Below are positions 1 through 6,692 of a DNA stretch of 18,125 nt, piece by piece. Each line of letters starts with the position of its first letter. Positions within the stretch are counted from its first letter, which is position 1. The position numbers and the translations under genes were made by a program. A model generated the notes under the pieces. It was not told the origin of the DNA. It saw nothing but the letters and a program-made list of their open reading frames with translations, and did not search any database. Source of the stretch: Lachnospiraceae bacterium UBA1721 (GTDB taxonomy: Bacteria > Bacillota > Clostridia > Lachnospirales > Lachnospiraceae); NCBI GenBank assembly GCA_002317155.1, contig DCIR01000074.1:9301-27425 (forward strand), given 5' to 3'.

Positions 1-621
1 ATCTCTTATATCAACCAGCTTGTAGCCGAGCAGGAAACCATAAAAAAGCAGCTTAAGGAGCAGGAAGAACTACTGCAAAACGAGCTGATAATTGCTAATG
101 CGAAAGAAAAAATACAGCAAAAGAACGCCATCTACAGTAAAATTGATGATCTGGTAAAAAAGGATATTCTTTTTCTCGATGCACAAATAAAAAACCTTTC
201 AGATGAAAACACATATCATGACATCATCCAGCGCGGCATCTATATCAAAAGAAAAAGTAACCTGCTGATACTGAATGAAGAAAAAGAATATATTCCTCTC
301 TCAGAGCTCAAGCTCACAATGGACGAGATGATGACCGGTATGTATGGCCTTGAAAAGTCTTTTGTATGTTTGGTTCCTCTCACTATTAACATCAAAACTC
401 AGGACATAATATCCTGCCTTGAATTACTCAGTGACATTTTACAGGAAAACATTTTGACCTTTGCATCACTTCGCCTTGAAGAGGACGAATCAGGTATCTA
501 CTTCCGAGTTTTCTATGAACTGCCTTCAGGCGATAAAAAAATGTCCGAGCTAAAGCTTACTGTTCAGCAAGACGCTCCGAATGATCAGTTAGCATCGGCA
601 GATAAGGAGGTGTTTGCATGA
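1..621 (+). CDS. Partial kinase-like signalling protein, probable pseudokinase
   Basis: The frame is open from the first base, so the N-terminus lies outside the window; 206 residues are visible. Residues 1-50 are a charged, Gln/Glu/Lys-rich coiled coil of the type that carries the phospho-acceptor helix. The next gene has the motif IHGKFGD; the matching position here reads IYSKIDD, with Tyr45 in place of the His. The C-terminal part (about 120-190) sits where the ATP-binding domain would be but shows no N-box Asn or DxG motif. The 3' end overlaps the next start by 4 nt (ATGA), with the AAGGAGGT site inside this gene, so the two are translationally coupled. I infer a catalytically dead paralogue that may dimerise with, or sense for, the kinase downstream. 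The family assignment rests on alignment to the neighbour by eye. Confidence 0.6.
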   Translation: MSYINQLVAEQETIKKQLKEQEELLQNELIIANAKEKIQQKNAIYSKIDDLVKKDILFLDAQIKNLSDENTYHDIIQRGIYIKRKSNLLILNEEKEYIPLSELKLTMDEMMTGMYGLEKSFVCLVPLTINIKTQDIISCLELLSDILQENILTFASLRLEEDESGIYFRVFYELPSGDKKMSELKLTVQQDAPNDQLASADKEVFA

Positions 622-1670
622 CTATGTTTTTAGACATCTTCCTTATGTTTTTGATTATTGCGATCATCTATCTGATCTTGATTTATCTGTACAATCATCG
701 TTTCATTGCCTCAGATAAGCGTATCGCCATAGACTATCTGCCTATGCCTGTATATTTCGGCCTTGGCAACAAATTGCCTCTGGTAGTCAATGATAAAATG
801 TATGAACTGGTTTATAATATTAAGGGAAGTCCTTTGACAGACATGCGAAAAGATTTCGAATGTCTCTATGAGAGGAAGCTTGCTCTTGACGATGTAGACG
901 AAAGTCTCAGAAATAAATACAGCAATTCTTTTTTCATTAAATACAATGATAGAATTTACTGTATTGAAGAAAGACTGTTTGCCAATGAAACAGAAAAATT
1001 TATTCAGATAAATTCCCAGGATATTACTGAAGAGTATCTCAATCTGTGTAAACTCAAGGAACTCAATGAAGAAATCAAAAAGCAAAACGAGCGCCTTCAG
1101 TCATACATTAACAACTCGATTGAAATCAATCGGCAACAGGAACTTTTAGATGCCAAGATAAGTATCCATGGTAAATTTGGCGATTGTCTCGCCATGACCA
1201 GACATCTGCTTAAAAATCCTGAAGATAAGGACCTTTCCAAAAAAGTCAGCGCACTTTGGCAACAGATTATTGTCGGATTTTCTGCTCCCGCTTCGTCAAC
1301 TCCTCTTTCTCAGAATGGTTACGAGGAGCTACAGCGAGTATCAAAAATGGTAGGTTGTAAGATTCTTGTCGAAGGAACGCTTCCCACCGGAGCGGCCCAA
1401 CCCATCATGCTCAAGCTGCTACGAGAAGCACTAAACAATGCAATTCGACACGCGAACGCCAACACACTATTCATTGATGTACAGGATTTTTCCGATACAG
1501 GCGCTGTAACAATATATGACGACGGCACACCTGATAAGCCCTTTACAAAGATGGGCGGGGGGCTGTCATCCCTTATGGAGAATTTGGAGAAAAACGGTAT
1601 TCTTATGAACATCAGTAATGAAGAACGTTTTGAAATTCATCTGAATTTTCCCAAAACACTAAGAAGCTAA
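618..1670 (+). CDS. Membrane sensor histidine kinase (NarL-partner type)
   Basis: 350 residues. A single membrane segment spans about residues 3-25. A PAS-like region follows (about 35-140, starting around DYLPMPVYF and ending QDITEEY), then a coiled coil (about 145-180), then the dimerisation motif KISIHGKFGD with probable phospho-acceptor His184. The ATP-binding domain has an N-box (REALNNAIRHA, Asn274), a G1 box (YDDGTP, Asp302) and a glycine run GGGLSSL (313-319). The ATG at 618 is supported by AAGGAGGT at 604-611. It should autophosphorylate and pass phosphate to the response regulator 58 nt downstream. The signal is unknown; the PAS-like region suggests intracellular sensing. The kinase role is well supported, the PAS call less so. 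Confidence 0.85.
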   Translation: MTMFLDIFLMFLIIAIIYLILIYLYNHRFIASDKRIAIDYLPMPVYFGLGNKLPLVVNDKMYELVYNIKGSPLTDMRKDFECLYERKLALDDVDESLRNKYSNSFFIKYNDRIYCIEERLFANETEKFIQINSQDITEEYLNLCKLKELNEEIKKQNERLQSYINNSIEINRQQELLDAKISIHGKFGDCLAMTRHLLKNPEDKDLSKKVSALWQQIIVGFSAPASSTPLSQNGYEELQRVSKMVGCKILVEGTLPTGAAQPIMLKLLREALNNAIRHANANTLFIDVQDFSDTGAVTIYDDGTPDKPFTKMGGGLSSLMENLEKNGILMNISNEERFEIHLNFPKTLRS

Positions 1671-1728
1671 CACTTACTGTTTCAAACACAAGAAACAACT
1701 ATATACGTAAAAACTAAGGAGCGCGCAT

Positions 1729-2352
1729 ATGTATAAAGTATTGATTGTAGAGGATTCCGTATTTGTCAAATCCGCACTCACAAGTGCAGTCAGCCTCATG
1801 TCAGATTACGAAGTGATTGATTGCATAGAGAATGCCGAGACCGCCGAGATCCTCTGCCTTAGAGTTCCTATGGATCTTATAATAATGGATATCTGCACTG
1901 AAGGCGACAGTTCCGGACTCAAGAGTGCGGCAAACATCAAAAAGCTTCACCCGAATATCAAGATAATAATCGCAACGTCCATGCCTGATTACAGTTTTAT
2001 AGAAAAAGCCCGTGAAGGCGGATGCGAAAGCTTCTGGTACAAGAATGAAAATACTGATGAACTGACCGATATAATCGAGCGAACAATGAACGGTGAATCA
2101 ATATATCCCGAAACCACACCTGTTGTCAAAATCGGTGATATCACTTCAGATCAGTTGACGCCCAGAGAACTCGCAGTCATTAAAAAACTGGCCGAAGGAA
2201 AATCATATCAGGAAATTGCCGATGAATTGTTTGTCAGCATAGATACTGTAAGACAGCACACCAAATCTATCTATTCCAAAACAGGTTTTCATTCTAATGT
2301 CCAGCTAATCAGCGCCTGCATAATGAGTAAACTGGTACTGCCGGGATATTAA
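1729..2352 (+). CDS. Response regulator, REC + LuxR-type HTH
   Basis: 207 residues. The receiver domain covers residues 1-120: acidic pocket Glu8-Asp9, phospho-acceptor Asp54 (LIIMD), Thr83 and Lys105. A LuxR/NarL-type DNA-binding domain covers about 140-200 (LTPRELAVIKKLAEGKSYQEIA, then SIDTVRQHTKSI). AAGGAG at 1716-1721 lies 7 nt before the ATG. It follows the histidine kinase gene in the same orientation and is the obvious partner: phosphorylation at Asp54 should promote dimerisation and DNA binding. Targets cannot be read from this sequence. The last codons form part of a terminator, so it ends the operon. Confidence 0.9.
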   Translation: MYKVLIVEDSVFVKSALTSAVSLMSDYEVIDCIENAETAEILCLRVPMDLIIMDICTEGDSSGLKSAANIKKLHPNIKIIIATSMPDYSFIEKAREGGCESFWYKNENTDELTDIIERTMNGESIYPETTPVVKIGDITSDQLTPRELAVIKKLAEGKSYQEIADELFVSIDTVRQHTKSIYSKTGFHSNVQLISACIMSKLVLPGY

Positions 2353-2367
2353 CCCCGGCAGTTTTTT
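2338..2367 (+). terminator. Intrinsic terminator of the kinase/regulator operon
   Basis: The arms CTGCCGGG (2338-2345) and CCCGGCAG (2354-2361) form a perfect 8-bp GC-rich stem with an 8-nt loop, followed by six T. The upstream arm and the stop codon of the response regulator lie inside the hairpin. Confidence 0.9.
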
Positions 2368-2412
2368 CATACATCGCACTTACAAAAAATATCGCAAATA
2401 TTTTTATATATC

Positions 2413-2438
2413 TGTAACGTTTCATATACTGAATCGTC
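2413..2438 (+). promoter_or_regulatory. ECF-type promoter, probable autoregulation
   Basis: TGTAAC (2413-2418) and CGTC (2435-2438) are separated by exactly 16 nt. This matches the form used by Bacillus ECF sigma factors such as SigW, SigM, SigX and SigV (TGAAAC or TGTAAC, 16-17 nt, CGTn). It lies directly upstream of an ECF sigma gene, so the factor probably drives its own transcription. The expected start of transcription is near 2445, which rules out the ATG at 2446 as translation start and favours GTG at 2464. Confidence 0.72.
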
Positions 2439-2463
2439 TAAATCTATGAAAGGGGGGAGAACG

Positions 2464-3003
2464 GTGAAAGAAAATGACGCTTTTGATGAGATATATCAAA
2501 AATACGCCAACAGAGTATATCGATACATTTTTAATAAATGTCAGAATAAAGAACTGGCCGAGGATATAACGCAGACCACCTTTGTAAAAGCAATCGAACA
2601 TGCAGCTTCTTTTAAAAATGATTGCGACATACTGACCTGGCTCTGTCAGATAGCCAAAAATACCATGCTCGACGAACTGTCGCGACACGAGCATAGAAAC
2701 GTGCATCTGGAAGATATTGAAGGCAGTGAGAACTTATTCGAAGCAGACAATGATATACTGGCAGAAATAATCTCCGCGGAAGAAAAAACTGCCCTGTATA
2801 AAAATATCCACCTGTTGGAAGAAAAGCAAAAAGAAATAATCCTTCACCGTATGCTCGGACTCTCCTTCAAGGAAATAGGCACTATTTTTGACCAGAGTGA
2901 AACTTGGGCTCGAGTCAACTACTATCGTGCAAAAGAGAAACTTCAAAAATCTCTGGATGCAGCTGATCAATATGAAATGCGATTAAATCACGAGGAGAAA
3001 TAA
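2464..3003 (+). CDS. ECF-family RNA polymerase sigma factor
   Basis: 179 residues from the GTG. Region 2 covers about residues 5-75 (FDEIYQKYANRVYRYIF, AEDITQTTFVKAIEH, then a WLCQIAKNTMLDELSR-like stretch); region 4 covers about 110-165 (LEEKQKEIILHRMLGLSFKEIG, then WARVNYYRAKEKL). Length fits sigma-70 ECF factors. The start was set at GTG 2464 because AGGGGGGAG (2451-2459) precedes it; the alternative ATG at 2446 has no ribosome site and coincides with the predicted transcription start. The gene ends 1 nt before the anti-sigma gene. It probably responds to envelope stress or an extracytoplasmic ligand, inferred only from the membrane anti-sigma partner. Confidence 0.9.
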   Translation: MKENDAFDEIYQKYANRVYRYIFNKCQNKELAEDITQTTFVKAIEHAASFKNDCDILTWLCQIAKNTMLDELSRHEHRNVHLEDIEGSENLFEADNDILAEIISAEEKTALYKNIHLLEEKQKEIILHRMLGLSFKEIGTIFDQSETWARVNYYRAKEKLQKSLDAADQYEMRLNHEEK

Positions 3004-3004
3004 T

Positions 3005-4222
3005 ATGAAATGTTATATAGTAAATGATTTGTTACCGGAATATATCGAAAAGTTGTGTTCCGAAGAAACATCAAAAGAAATAGAAACACACATAGCCGGA
3101 TGCAAAAAATGCCAGGAAAAGCTTAAGTCTATGACTGTTGGTAAAGAGCCCACTAATAGTGAATCAGATAGTAGCGTATCAGCTCCTGCTGCCAACAATC
3201 CTTTCCTGAAAATTCAGAAAAAAATCAAAGCAGAAAAAATAAAGAAGCGCCTTCTTATTATCGGAATCGCAGTCATTTCATTTATATTTATTTTTCTGAC
3301 TGTCGGACAGATCTTCCCTCAGACCGGAATACCAAACTACGATACAATGAAATATCACTATAAGGCTAAGCAGATTGCCAAAGATTTCCTGGCAGGTAAC
3401 ACTGAGGTCATTTTGGACGGAATGAACAATATGGCTGATCAGGCACCAAACGCTAATATGGATATATTCGGAAATGAAGCAGCTTTATATTCCGAGGTAA
3501 ATTCAGAACTCAAGAAACTCCAGTCAGAATTGATCGACGGAAAGAATGTTAAGATCGGCTTAACCAACGTTACCTATAATGAATATGATGGTTATTACTC
3601 TCGTAAGACAACCTCCAATGATACATATATAGCAAGTTATACTGCATCCATTACGTTAGAATCAGAGGATGTACATATTCCTCTTCAAATAGATTTTCTC
3701 TCCGATGATGCTTATTATGTATCTTTCTCATATGGTAATGAAACACCCAGTCAGACATTACAGAACTTCGATAAATATTGTACATATTATTTTAGAGCTT
3801 TGTTAGGTAATGAGACTCCAAATTATATATTAGGTTTTCTTATGCGACCGAATCGTAATACTACCACCTTTAATCTTCTTTACCATTTTGTAACCTATGA
3901 CTGCACTTCTACTGATCGTAATCCTGATGCTGATATCGCATATCAGTCAAAAGTAGATAAAAGTCTGACAGAAATCTACAATAAACAAGAGACTGTTTCC
4001 ATAGAGTTGGTAAACCTTACATACAACACAGATACGAAATGCATCGATTCCAAGCTCTTCTGGGAAATCCATGATCTTAACGGTAATTACGCTATTATGG
4101 TAAAAGAATTCAATTATGGTCCGTTTGGTTTTGAGCCTAAGGATGATTCAGAAATAATCTATGCAGATGATAATTTTGACAGTGAGCTCTTAAATGATTT
4201 GATGGAAGTTTTTGATAAATAA
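3005..4222 (+). CDS. Zinc-finger anti-sigma factor with large extracytoplasmic domain
   Basis: 405 residues. The N-terminal anti-sigma zinc domain (zf-HC2 type) covers about 1-45: Cys3 and the H-x3-C-x2-C motif His29, Cys33, Cys36. A lysine-rich linker leads to one membrane helix at about 83-101. The remaining 300 residues should lie outside the cell; I do not recognise the fold, and they presumably sense the signal. GAGGAG precedes the ATG, which is 1 nt after the sigma factor stop, so the two are translationally coupled. The expected role is to hold the sigma factor at the membrane until released. No site-1 protease gene is nearby. Confidence 0.85.
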   Translation: MKCYIVNDLLPEYIEKLCSEETSKEIETHIAGCKKCQEKLKSMTVGKEPTNSESDSSVSAPAANNPFLKIQKKIKAEKIKKRLLIIGIAVISFIFIFLTVGQIFPQTGIPNYDTMKYHYKAKQIAKDFLAGNTEVILDGMNNMADQAPNANMDIFGNEAALYSEVNSELKKLQSELIDGKNVKIGLTNVTYNEYDGYYSRKTTSNDTYIASYTASITLESEDVHIPLQIDFLSDDAYYVSFSYGNETPSQTLQNFDKYCTYYFRALLGNETPNYILGFLMRPNRNTTTFNLLYHFVTYDCTSTDRNPDADIAYQSKVDKSLTEIYNKQETVSIELVNLTYNTDTKCIDSKLFWEIHDLNGNYAIMVKEFNYGPFGFEPKDDSEIIYADDNFDSELLNDLMEVFDK

Positions 4223-4281
4223 TTATACTCCTTTGCTCACAAACATCTCCATAGGTTGTACGAAAACGGGAATATGATTCA

Positions 4282-5376
4282 TCATCGTACAAATGATGCC
4301 GGAATAATAAATATACTATCTACTCTGTTTCTACCGTTACTTCTAATTTGAGTAACCTCCATATTGGCGTCATCAAGGTCGATTTGAACCATATTTCCGT
4401 AGATGTAATCATTATTCTCTTTCTGTCTCTGTTGATAGCGTAGAAATACATATGCTTTACCGTCCAATTCATAAGCGAAGTATGCATATGTGTCATTTGC
4501 ACGAAGAGTCTGGTCAAAACCAACTCGCTGCTCTACGCTTTCATCTAGAGAAGTAACTATATAAAGCCCTGCATTACCAACTGCATATACAGAATCATTA
4601 TGTACAAAAAGATTAACTAATGCATCTGACAACGTGCTTTCGGCTATAATCGAATAATCATTAGCATCAATCATAACTACCGTGTCACGGCTTTCATCTT
4701 TTCCCTCTGCCAAACAATAAAGAACTCCATTATAGCTTACAACATCCCAGAAACCCTTGTATTCATCATACTGATATGTTTTTATGTCTTCATCTGTGCA
4801 ATCGAGCAATTCTGCCACAGACAACATTGACGAACTCTGCATTTCCAAATATGCGCCGGCAATAATTGCTTCTTCTTCAAAATACAGTACCTTGTGAGCA
4901 AATATATCCAGCGTATATTGTGTGAGCACCTCGCCCGAAAGATTTTGCAGTACAAATAAATTCTTGTATACATTATCGGAGAAACTACCATTCATAATAC
5001 CCAGCACATTTTCTCCATTCGATGCTACAGCGGTCACACCGGTACCTTTAGGATTGTTAAGAAAAATAAAATCTTTATTAGGAACTGACGAATTACGAGT
5101 AAAAAAAAGTGTGTTATTGTGTCTTTCTCCCGACAGAATAATCCTGTCCTCACTAACCTCGAAACGATATAAATCCTGCACTTTCAGTTTAGTGCTTTTG
5201 CTCAAAATATCACCTTCAGCACTCACATAATAGTATCCGCCCACTTGCTTAAACATTGATGAGAAAGTAACAAGATAGGCTGCATTCTCCGGTACATCAT
5301 CTTTCATTCTGCTACCGCATCCAACCATAGAAAGTGCAAGTATAAAGCCTAGCACAATTGATATAATCTTTTTCAT
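4282..5376 (-). CDS. Lipoprotein of unknown function, possible beta-propeller
   Basis: 364 residues. A short signal peptide ends in a lipobox (SMVGC) with lipidation Cys20, so the mature protein should be anchored outside the cytoplasmic membrane. The body is rich in short beta-strand-like stretches recurring at 40-50 residue intervals (for example YYYVSAEGDIL, GVLYCLAEGKDE, DSVYAVGNAGLYI), which suggests a propeller-like fold. No enzyme motif was seen. The site GGGGA lies close to the ATG. It starts 12 nt after the HAD gene and is the last gene of the minus-strand run, converging on the anti-sigma gene. No clear terminator separates the two converging genes, apart from a weak dyad at 4256-4292. 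Confidence 0.7.
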   Translation of the reverse strand: MKKIISIVLGFILALSMVGCGSRMKDDVPENAAYLVTFSSMFKQVGGYYYVSAEGDILSKSTKLKVQDLYRFEVSEDRIILSGERHNNTLFFTRNSSVPNKDFIFLNNPKGTGVTAVASNGENVLGIMNGSFSDNVYKNLFVLQNLSGEVLTQYTLDIFAHKVLYFEEEAIIAGAYLEMQSSSMLSVAELLDCTDEDIKTYQYDEYKGFWDVVSYNGVLYCLAEGKDESRDTVVMIDANDYSIIAESTLSDALVNLFVHNDSVYAVGNAGLYIVTSLDESVEQRVGFDQTLRANDTYAYFAYELDGKAYVFLRYQQRQKENNDYIYGNMVQIDLDDANMEVTQIRSNGRNRVDSIFIIPASFVR

Positions 5377-5388
5377 ACATTCCCCGCT

Positions 5389-6015
5389 TTATATTCCATT
5401 GCCCAATATATTAACAAGCTCATTTAGATCTGTGACTACATAATCTGCCTGCTCTTCTTCACCACAAATCTGCCAATACTTTCCAAATCCCTGTTTAATC
5501 CAAATGGTATGCATACCCATCTTCTTGGCAGGGACAATATCATTATCAACTCTGTCACCAATCATCACTACATTTTCAGGTTTACATTTTGCTCTATCTA
5601 AAGCAATCTCAAAGATTCTTCTATCCGGCTTAGCCACACCTTCTTCTGCAGATGCCACAACAAAGTCAAAATACTTCAGTATTCCATGCTGCTCGAGTCT
5701 GTCAGCAGTTCCTAATGACTGATTAGCTATAACCCCCAACTTATATTTCTTGCTCAGAGCTTCCAGACACCCTACACTTTCAGGATAAAGTATCTCATCC
5801 TCTTTATGCCACTTAAGCCTTGGAAGACCATAAGCCTGCATCACTTCAAGATCACCTTTTTTATTTTGCTTATATAAGCTGATAGCCATTTCATATATTT
5901 TTTCAAATGGTTCATTTACTGCATCAGCCACATCATGAAGACGATGTAAATATGCCTTCTCTTCATCCATCAAAGTGGAACCAATATCGAAAAATAGCCA
6001 TTCAATTTTATCCAT
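5389..6015 (-). CDS. HAD-superfamily hydrolase with atypical motif I
   Basis: 208 residues from ATG 6015; a TTG at 6030 would add five residues. The ATG has GGAG 9 nt upstream; the TTG has GGAGG 10 nt upstream, so the choice is not certain. HAD motifs from the ATG: motif I FFDIGST with nucleophile Asp10, motif II around IANQS (Ser100), motif III Lys129 (AKPDRRIF), motif IV GDRVDND (Asp154, Asp159). A helical cap lies between motifs I and II. The second Asp usual in motif I (DxD), which acts as acid/base, is Gly12 here. Phosphatase activity is therefore likely weak or follows a variant chemistry; the substrate cannot be predicted. It is preceded by a degenerate GrpB-like fragment. Confidence 0.85.
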   Translation of the reverse strand: MDKIEWLFFDIGSTLMDEEKAYLHRLHDVADAVNEPFEKIYEMAISLYKQNKKGDLEVMQAYGLPRLKWHKEDEILYPESVGCLEALSKKYKLGVIANQSLGTADRLEQHGILKYFDFVVASAEEGVAKPDRRIFEIALDRAKCKPENVVMIGDRVDNDIVPAKKMGMHTIWIKQGFGKYWQICGEEEQADYVVTDLNELVNILGNGI

Positions 6016-6065
6016 AGATGTATTCTCCAAAACCTTATTACCTCCAATTTTTTCATAGATACCTT

Positions 6066-6161
6066 CTATAACATGTCTTCAAGCTCTGCTTTTACATTTT
6101 GAAAATCCTGTTTCCAGTCTATGTTGTATAGTTCAACCACGACATGTTTTTTCGACATCAT
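6066..6161 (-). pseudogene. Remnant of a GrpB-family (UPF0157) gene
   Basis: An ATG overlaps the GNAT stop (TGATG) and has AAGGAG 8 nt upstream, an excellent coupled start. The 31 codons read like the N-terminus of GrpB/UPF0157 proteins (KKHVVVELYNIDWKQDF, then NVKAELEDML) and then hit TAG at 6066-6068. In the -1 frame the reading continues from the G of that TAG as EGIYEKI, which is what usually precedes the conserved EHVGSTSV motif of the family, but that motif and the rest are gone. A one-base deletion plus loss of the 3' part explains this. Family recognition is from memory of consensus patterns. Confidence 0.65.
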
Positions 6162-6640
6162 CAGTTAATCTCCTTGACAAATAGCTGGTCCTCAGAATCA
6201 TAAATTGTCTTATACATTCCAAGGAATGTAAATCCATATTTTTCATATAGACCAATCTCGCCACTCATAATATACATCCTGTGAAATCCGTCATTTGCAG
6301 CCTGATTGCAAGCGGCCTGAATCAGTTTTTCTGAGAGTCGATTTCCTCTATACTTTTCATCCACAAACATGAATCCTATGAATGGAGTAAAATCATATTC
6401 TTCCGGAAGTTCATCCTTCTTTGCATAGGTACAAAAGCCTGCAATATTTCCATCTACCAAAGCAACCAGCACTCTTTCTTCCTCAGCAAATGCATTTTCA
6501 TACATGAGCTTCGCCAAATATCCTCCGGCTCTCCAGGAACAATTCATAGCAAAATCTGCTGTGGCTTTCCAGTATTTATGTCCGTTTTTCATAACCTGAA
6601 TATCTATACCCGCTACCTCCAAATCCACACTTTCTCCCAC
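6161..6640 (-). CDS. GNAT-family N-acetyltransferase, start uncertain
   Basis: 159 residues if begun at the GTG. The GNAT core is clear: IAGFCTYAKKDELPEEYDFT around 66-85, PFIGFMFVDEKY around 86-97, acetyl-CoA loop KYRGNRLSE (96-104) and the C-terminal SGEIGLYEKYGF (126-137), typical of small-molecule or drug acetyltransferases. The GTG has no ribosome site. The frame stays open and looks coding upstream to 6676 (PWLEANV directly before the GTG) until a TAA at 6677-6679, with no ATG in that stretch. The first in-frame ATG is at 6592, also without a good site. It may have lost its 5' end. It lies 52 nt after the M56 gene and is coupled to the GrpB remnant. Substrate unknown. Confidence 0.75.
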   Translation of the reverse strand: MGESVDLEVAGIDIQVMKNGHKYWKATADFAMNCSWRAGGYLAKLMYENAFAEEERVLVALVDGNIAGFCTYAKKDELPEEYDFTPFIGFMFVDEKYRGNRLSEKLIQAACNQAANDGFHRMYIMSGEIGLYEKYGFTFLGMYKTIYDSEDQLFVKEIN

Positions 6641-6692
6641 ATTGGCTTCTAGCCACGGTTGAAATCTATGCTTTTGTTATTTAGTAATGTTT

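Noticed and set aside
4256..4292. TTGTACG/CGTACAA dyad as a terminator between converging genes
   Set aside because: Only 7 bp with a 23-nt loop and no T run on either strand; too weak to call.
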